5,704 nucleotides of DNA from Bacteroidales bacterium (GTDB lineage: Bacteria > Bacteroidota > Bacteroidia > Bacteroidales > Muribaculaceae). Of the stretch, positions 1 to 3,314 are shown in pieces. Under the pieces are notes generated by a model, which had not been told where the DNA came from, searched no databases, and saw only the letters and a list, made by a program, of their open reading frames with translations. The stretch covers positions 22,701-28,404 of the forward strand of contig WFMC01000035.1 in the NCBI GenBank assembly GCA_009177205.1. Direction: 5' to 3'. The stretch's first letter is position 1. Each line of letters begins with the position of its first letter. The position numbers and the translations under genes were made by a program.

Positions 1-281
1 GCCTCTTTTAAGACTCTTTGTGCCAAGGGATTTTCTCTCATTTTTGCCTTCTCAAGACGGGAGGGAGGCAATGAATTGATATAATTAGTATATCCGTTGT
101 ATGCGTGATAATAATTTGCACTCAACTGAGTGAAAATCACAAATATCAAACAGATGGACGCGGGCAATATTTCCATATTTCCGCGTATTGCCGCTGCAGC
201 AGTGCCGGCAAACACTGTCCCCAAACCCATCAACAGGGTTGAGAAATTCCCTTTGGATTTTACGTATGCCAGTATATCCAT
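1..281 (-). CDS. UbiA/MenA-like prenyltransferase family membrane protein, N-terminal part (cut by window edge)
   Basis: The first 93 residues of a minus-strand protein are visible; the frame is still open at position 1. I start it at the ATG at 281-279, 22 bases after the stop of the exporter gene, which suggests one operon. Residues about 14-31 and 37-54 look like two membrane helices. By memory alignment they match the start of MenA/UbiA enzymes, which move polyisoprenyl chains onto aromatic rings in the membrane: the GTVFAGTAAA stretch (21-30) matches MenA IIVGTALA, and QLSANYYHAYNGY (52-64) falls where MenA has QILSNLANDYGDA. In family members the latter is the first Mg-diphosphate motif (NDxxD). 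Here those positions read H59-A60-Y61-N62-G63, so both aspartates are missing. Residues 70-93 are basic and polar, like a cytoplasmic loop. Either this is a divergent or non-catalytic UbiA paralogue, or the resemblance is only to a generic two-helix membrane protein. Family assignment is moderate; a specific substrate cannot be given. Confidence 0.55.
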   Translation of the reverse strand, partial: MDILAYVKSKGNFSTLLMGLGTVFAGTAAAAIRGNMEILPASICLIFVIFTQLSANYYHAYNGYTNYINSLPPSRLEKAKMRENPLAQRVLKE

Positions 282-303
282 AAGACAATATTTAGAGCAT
301 GTT

Positions 304-1302
304 CTATATCGTGTACATTACTACAAAAAGACTCGTTGCGCCTATAGCCATCCATAGGGTCAGCGCTTGAATCATAGGCTTCACCCCGACACTCTTTATG
401 ACCTTCAGACTCAGCCCGGCTCCGATCGCAAATAATACGGCAACCAGACATTTCTTCGCAAAAGCCGCAAGGAAGGTATACACCGGACCCATCACCGGCA
501 TGGCAGATTCCGGAGTATAGGTATTGATGACCATTGCCAACACGAAGAGGAAGATAAACCATGGAATTGAAATCTTCGCCTTACCTTCTTCAGAAGCTCC
601 TCCGGTGCGGGAATTGAATTTCGGGAAAAACCACATGGTGAATATGGCTAAAGGAATAATCCATAACGCACGGGTGCACTTGATAAGGGTCGCCAATTCG
701 CACGCTTCAGCTCCGTATGCGGCACCGGCGCCCACTACTGAACTTGTGTCGTGGATGGCAATCGCCGCCCATGTGCCGAATTGTGTTTGCGACAATCCGA
801 AAAAATGACCCATCGGCGGGAAAATAAACAAGGCTATCGCATTCAATATAAATATTACACCTAATGAAACTGCCATCTCATTCTGGTCTGCCTTCACTAC
901 GGGTCCGACAGCCGCTATCGCACTCCCTCCACAAATGGCAGTGCCGGACGAAATCAAGTAGGAAGTCTTATTGTTTATGCCCATATATTTGCCCAGCATG
1001 ACTCCTATGACCATCACTCCGATAACCGAAACGACAGTGAATATCATCCCCTCCGCGCCACTCTGCAGACTTCTTATCAGATTCATCCCGAAACCCAGAC
1101 CTACAACTGACGCCTGCAGAAGCCATTTAGATAAAAATTTATTAAACTTCGGGAAAGGGGTGCCGAAAATCAAGGCGAATATCAAGCCTAATGCCAGACC
1201 TATCGGGGCTGTAACATATTCCCTTCCACAGAAATAGCCGAAAGGGAAAAACACTATAACCAACAATACCCAATATATGATCTTTCCTATCTTATCTTTC
1301 AT
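304..1302 (-). CDS. YeiH/UPF0324 family membrane protein, putative sulfate exporter
   Basis: A complete 332-residue, strongly hydrophobic protein with about ten predicted membrane segments, close to the roughly 330-350 residues usual in the YeiH/UPF0324 (Cons_hypoth698) family. Visible family hallmarks are the Gly/Ala-rich GTAICGGSAIAA at residues 120-131 and AIHDTSSVVGAG at 182-193. A polar loop rich in Gly, Glu and Lys (231-244) separates the N- and C-terminal membrane bundles. Databases call this family a putative sulfate exporter, but direct transport evidence is thin, so the substrate is an inherited label. The ATG at 1302-1300 begins MKDKIGK directly before the first helix. There is no convincing Shine-Dalgarno sequence, as is common in Bacteroidetes. 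It is followed after 22 bases by the UbiA-like gene in the same direction, and it is divergent from metK across a 382-base regulatory region. Nothing looks broken or transferred. Confidence 0.88.
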   Translation of the reverse strand: MKDKIGKIIYWVLLVIVFFPFGYFCGREYVTAPIGLALGLIFALIFGTPFPKFNKFLSKWLLQASVVGLGFGMNLIRSLQSGAEGMIFTVVSVIGVMVIGVMLGKYMGINNKTSYLISSGTAICGGSAIAAVGPVVKADQNEMAVSLGVIFILNAIALFIFPPMGHFFGLSQTQFGTWAAIAIHDTSSVVGAGAAYGAEACELATLIKCTRALWIIPLAIFTMWFFPKFNSRTGGASEEGKAKISIPWFIFLFVLAMVINTYTPESAMPVMGPVYTFLAAFAKKCLVAVLFAIGAGLSLKVIKSVGVKPMIQALTLWMAIGATSLFVVMYTI

Positions 1303-1371
1303 GATGTCCGGTTAACTCAATTATTTATTGCTATCCTGAAATCCATTACCTCCCCCGACTTTTACTTAAAT

Positions 1372-1404
1372 TTTAACATTTAAAAACAAATTTAACATTT
1401 AAAA
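1372..1404. repeat. Tandem 14-bp direct repeat, each copy a near-palindrome; possible operator
   Basis: TTTAACATTTAAAA occurs exactly at 1372-1385 and again at 1391-1404, a 19-bp period. Each copy contains the inverted repeat TTTAA-CAT-TTAAA. The second copy overlaps the -7 box of the candidate exporter promoter, and the first lies just downstream of it, where a bound repressor could block transcription. The low complexity of the sequence tempers this; no regulator family is recognised. Confidence 0.45.
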
Positions 1405-1417
1405 CGGACTTATCAAT
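1387..1417 (-). promoter_or_regulatory. Candidate Bacteroidetes-type promoter for the YeiH-family gene
   Basis: On the minus strand TAAATTTG (1394-1387) is an exact match to the Bacteroidetes -7 box TAnnTTTG. ATTG (1417-1414), 19 bases upstream, resembles the -33 box TTTG. The start site would fall near 1380, giving a leader of roughly 80 bases. The region is very AT-rich, so a chance match is possible. Confidence 0.45.
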
Positions 1418-1436
1418 ATTTTTAGTCAATTTTTTA

Positions 1437-1468
1437 TTAGGTATTATCATTTTTTTATGCTAATTTTG
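1437..1468 (+). promoter_or_regulatory. Promoter of the metK leader
   Basis: TAATTTTG (1461-1468) matches the Bacteroidetes -7 box TAnnTTTG exactly. TTAG (1437-1440), 20 bases upstream, is one mismatch from the -33 TTTG. Transcription would begin around 1473-1476, just before the aptamer helix at 1484, so the transcript would begin almost at the riboswitch. Confidence 0.65.
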
Positions 1469-1479
1469 CTGACACAAAC

Positions 1480-1534
1480 GGAAGGTGGACAAATTTGGCT
1501 GCTTGCAACCACCGAAAAAAATGCTAAAACTGCT
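1480..1534 (+). promoter_or_regulatory. SAM-II-like riboswitch aptamer in the metK leader
   Basis: The RNA has the layout of the SAM-II pseudoknot class. A P1 helix is formed by GGTGG (1484-1488) and CCACC (1509-1513). Its loop carries UUU (1494-1496), which corresponds to the U-rich segment that sits in the groove in SAM-II, and ends UUGCAA (1503-1508). Downstream comes an A-rich linker (1515-1521), then GCUAAAA (1523-1529), matching the conserved GCUAAA ligand-contact segment. GC 1505-1506 can pair with GC 1523-1524, and GC 1498-1499 with GC 1532-1533, giving the pseudoknot. The match was made from memory against the known metX-type SAM-II RNA, not by a covariance search. Its position upstream of the SAM synthetase gene and the switch behind it support the call. 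It is not SAM-I, because the long four-helix core is absent. Confidence 0.75.
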
Positions 1535-1618
1535 CTCACAATGCGCTTCTACTTCTGAAGATTCCGGAAATTCCCGGTGCCCTGCATTAGAGATTTTTCA
1601 ATTTCAGTTTTCAGCATT
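1520..1618 (+). promoter_or_regulatory. Antiterminator helix of the metK riboswitch
   Basis: AATGCTAAAACTG (1520-1532), which includes the conserved 3' part of the aptamer, is complementary over 13 pairs to CAGTTTT-c-AGCATT (1605-1618), with one bulged C at 1612. The right arm contains the whole 5' arm of the terminator, so the two structures exclude each other. A nested hairpin pairs CTCT 1533-1536 with AGAG 1589-1592 and AATGC 1540-1544 with GCATT 1584-1588. It encloses a small CCGG/CCGG hairpin at 1564-1577 and would bring the long arms together. Confidence 0.72.
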
Positions 1619-1645
1619 CCGGTGATTTTCCGCAATGCTTTTTTT
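1613..1645 (+). terminator. Intrinsic terminator of the metK riboswitch
   Basis: AGCATT (1613-1618) pairs with AATGCT (1634-1639). After a C/C mismatch CGG 1620-1622 pairs with CCG 1630-1632, closing a 7-base loop. The helix is followed by a run of seven T (1639-1645). It ends 39 bases before the metK start codon, so it would stop transcription before the gene. Its 5' arm is shared with the antiterminator. Confidence 0.75.
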
Positions 1646-1684
1646 ATGCCCTTCCCCTTTTGAAATATCAAAAAATTTAAATAT

Positions 1685-3025
1685 ATGAACTATCTATTCA
1701 CTTCTGAATCTGTATCAGAAGGACACCCCGACAAAGTGGCAGACAGAATCTCCGATTCTCTGCTCGATGAGTTTCTCGCCCGCGACCCGCAAAGCCATGT
1801 CGCAATTGAAACACTTTGCACAACCGGACAAGTCGTAGTGGCGGGTGAAGTTACTTCCGAAGCCTACATCGATGTTCCCGCCACAGTGCGCGACGTAATC
1901 AACGACATCGGTTATAATCGCGGAGCATATCGCTTTGACGGCGATTCCCTCGGCATTCTTTCCGCTATCCACGAGCAATCAGACGATATCAACCGCGGGG
2001 TTAATCGCAATGATGAAGCCGCTGCGGATGCACTCGAACTGCAGGGTGCAGGCGATCAGGGCATGATGTTCGGATATGCCGTAAGGGAATCTGACAACTT
2101 CATGCCTCTCACACTTGACATCTCTCATAAACTCATGACCGAACTTGCAGACATCAGACGCGAAGCCAAAGAAATGGTCTATTACAGAAAAGGGAAACTC
2201 ACATCATATCTTCGCCCCGACGCCAAAAGTCAGGTCACCGTGGAATATGATGAAACCAATAAACCTGTGAGAATCCACACCATTGTTGTCTCCACTCAGC
2301 ATGATGATTTCATCCTCCCCCTTGAAGACACCGAGGAGTCCCGGCAACGGGCAGACGAGGAGATGTTGGAAATTATCCGCAAAGATGTGGAGAATGTATT
2401 GATTCCCCGCTTAAAGAACTCCTTACCCGAAGAGATTCAGGAACTTTTTGACGAAAATCTGATTCTGCACGTCAACCCGACAGGGAAATTCGTCATTGGA
2501 GGTCCGCACGGAGACACCGGACTGACCGGACGCAAAATCATAGTGGACACCTATGGCGGTCGCGGCGCTCACGGCGGCGGCGCTTTCTCAGGCAAGGACC
2601 CATCTAAAGTCGACCGCTCCGCTGCTTATGCTTGCCGGCATATAGCCAAGAATCTCGTGGCGGCAGGCGTAGCGGATGAAGTTCTCGTGCAAGTCGCCTA
2701 TGCCATCGGCGTTGCTCGCCCCGTCAGTCTTTACATCAATACTTTCGGCACTTCCAAGGTGAATCTTTCCGACGCGCAAATTGCTGAAAAAGTTGAAGAA
2801 ATTTTCGATATGCGCCCCAAGGCAATCGAGAGCAGACTGAAATTGAGAAATCCCATTTATAAGGAAACTTCAGCCTACGGCCATCTCGGACGAAAATATG
2901 AAAAGGTAGTGAAGACCTTTAAATCGCGTTATGAGAAGGAGCCAATAACCCGAGAAGTGGAACTCTTCACTTGGGAGAAACTCGATTATGTAGATACGAT
3001 TAAGGAAAAATTCGGATTAAAATAA
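1685..3025 (+). CDS. metK: S-adenosylmethionine synthetase (methionine adenosyltransferase)
   Basis: A cytoplasmic enzyme that makes S-adenosylmethionine from methionine and ATP, releasing phosphate and diphosphate. The 446-residue protein shows the family signatures: SEGHPDK (11-17, with His14 and Asp16 of the active site), Glu42 at the potassium-site position, GAGDQG (121-126), RPDAKSQVT (177-185), [13 protein letters not shown] (272-284) and the P-loop-like GGGAFSGKD (297-305). Lys181, Asp277, Arg283, Lys284, Lys304, Lys308 and Asp310 correspond to known active-site residues of the E. coli enzyme. It is about 60 residues longer than E. coli MetK. The extra length lies before GAGDQG, in the charged segment around 205-255, and in the C-terminal tail after about 402. 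This fits my recollection of Bacteroidetes MetK proteins. The ATG at 1685 is preceded by an A/T-rich stretch without a Shine-Dalgarno sequence; [17 protein letters not shown] fixes the start. A SAM-II-like switch upstream predicts feedback repression by its own product. Confidence 0.98.
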   Translation: MNYLFTSESVSEGHPDKVADRISDSLLDEFLARDPQSHVAIETLCTTGQVVVAGEVTSEAYIDVPATVRDVINDIGYNRGAYRFDGDSLGILSAIHEQSDDINRGVNRNDEAAADALELQGAGDQGMMFGYAVRESDNFMPLTLDISHKLMTELADIRREAKEMVYYRKGKLTSYLRPDAKSQVTVEYDETNKPVRIHTIVVSTQHDDFILPLEDTEESRQRADEEMLEIIRKDVENVLIPRLKNSLPEEIQELFDENLILHVNPTGKFVIGGPHGDTGLTGRKIIVDTYGGRGAHGGGAFSGKDPSKVDRSAAYACRHIAKNLVAAGVADEVLVQVAYAIGVARPVSLYINTFGTSKVNLSDAQIAEKVEEIFDMRPKAIESRLKLRNPIYKETSAYGHLGRKYEKVVKTFKSRYEKEPITREVELFTWEKLDYVDTIKEKFGLK

Positions 3026-3048
3026 TTTTTTCTCTTTAAGATTAATCT

Positions 3049-3104
3049 ATAATTCTCCAAATTCCGCAAATTTATCGGCTGAAATTTGGAGAATTATTTT
3101 TTTT
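3049..3104 (+). terminator. Strong intrinsic terminator after metK
   Basis: A perfect 15-bp inverted repeat (3049-3063 with 3083-3097) encloses a 19-base loop and is followed by eight T (3097-3104). It begins 23 bases after the metK stop. The opposite strand has no U-run after the helix, so it works for metK only. Its 3' arm and T-run overlap the next promoter. Confidence 0.88.
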
Positions 3105-3116
3105 GGATTACCTTTG
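3085..3116 (+). promoter_or_regulatory. Promoter of the tRNA-Pro gene
   Basis: TTTG (3085-3088) and TACCTTTG (3109-3116) are exact matches to the Bacteroidetes -33 and -7 boxes, with a 20-base spacer, which is in the optimal range. The expected start is near 3121-3124, about ten bases before the mature tRNA. The -33 box lies inside the metK terminator stem. Confidence 0.75.
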
Positions 3117-3133
3117 CACTCGCAATAAGCACT

Positions 3134-3206
3134 CGGGGTGTAGCGCAGTTGGTAGCGTGCTACGTTCGGGACGTAGAGGTCGGGCGTTCGAGTCGCCTCA
3201 CCCCGA
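3134..3206 (+). tRNA. tRNA-Pro, anticodon CGG
   Basis: A full 73-base cloverleaf can be folded by eye. The acceptor stem is CGGGGTG 3134-3140 with CACCCCG 3199-3205, and A3206 is the discriminator. The D stem is 3143-3146 with 3155-3158. The anticodon stem is CTACG 3160-3164 with CGTAG 3172-3176, around loop TTCGGGA, giving anticodon CGG at 3167-3169 with G37 typical of proline tRNAs. The T stem is 3182-3186 with 3194-3198, around TTCGAGT. The 3' CCA is not encoded (the sequence continues CAAAA), so it must be added after transcription. It decodes CCG codons. Confidence 0.96.
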
Positions 3207-3213
3207 CAAAACC

Positions 3214-3242
3214 AAAAAATCGGCTTCAAAGCCGATTTTTTT
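3214..3242 (+). terminator. Terminator after tRNA-Pro, probably bidirectional
   Basis: AAAAAATCGGCT (3214-3225) pairs with AGCCGATTTTTT (3230-3241) around a TCAA loop, ending in a T-run 3236-3242. The A-run on the left means that the minus strand also reads hairpin plus six T, so it can back up termination of the surface-protein gene coming from the right. Confidence 0.85.
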
Positions 3243-3258
3243 ATTTATAATGAATAGC

Positions 3259-3289
3259 AAAAAGAAAGAAGCGCCCCAAAAGGCGCTTC
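3259..3289 (-). terminator. Terminator of the surface-protein gene
   Basis: Read on the minus strand, GAAGCGCC (3289-3282) pairs with GGCGCTTC (3275-3268) around a six-base loop and is followed by the T-rich TTTCTTTTT tract. It lies 25 bases after the stop codon of the minus-strand gene ending at 3315. Confidence 0.85.
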
Positions 3290-3314
3290 AATTATTTAAG
3301 GTATTCTGAAAATC

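Noticed and set aside
85..288. 67-residue minus-strand frame at the left end, starting 7 bases before the UbiA-like ATG
   Set aside because: It is out of frame with the hydrophobic UbiA-like frame, which stays open to the edge and shows clear membrane helices. This one is Cys/His/Arg-rich and without pattern.
524..1237. Plus-strand reading frames (524-808 and 971-1237) opposite the YeiH-family gene
   Set aside because: They are antisense shadows of a well-supported membrane-protein gene, with no promoter or family resemblance.
1317..1346. Nine-codon minus-strand mini-ORF (ATG at 1346) preceded by GGGGGAGG in the exporter leader
   Set aside because: The purine run is only two bases from the ATG, too close for normal use, and the peptide has no regulatory codon run. 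It could be a leader peptide, but nothing supports it beyond the sequence.
1480..1534. SAM-I (S-box) riboswitch
   Set aside because: The long four-helix S-box core with its kink-turn is not present. The short pseudoknot pattern fits SAM-II better.
1562..1577. TTCCGGAA palindrome and CCGG hairpin as a protein-binding operator
   Set aside because: They fall in the middle of the predicted riboswitch expression platform and are better explained as RNA secondary structure.
1715..2779. Minus-strand frames (1715-1978 and 2588-2779) inside metK
   Set aside because: They are shadows of the strongly conserved metK coding frame.
3047..3229. 60-residue minus-strand reading frame across the tRNA
   Set aside because: It is the reverse complement of tRNA-Pro and its terminators. 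The GEATRTPD-like peptide is a well-known spurious product of antisense tRNA reading frames.
3103..3309. 68-residue plus-strand reading frame through the tRNA
   Set aside because: It runs through the tRNA and two terminator hairpins. Its composition reflects the RNA structures, not a protein.
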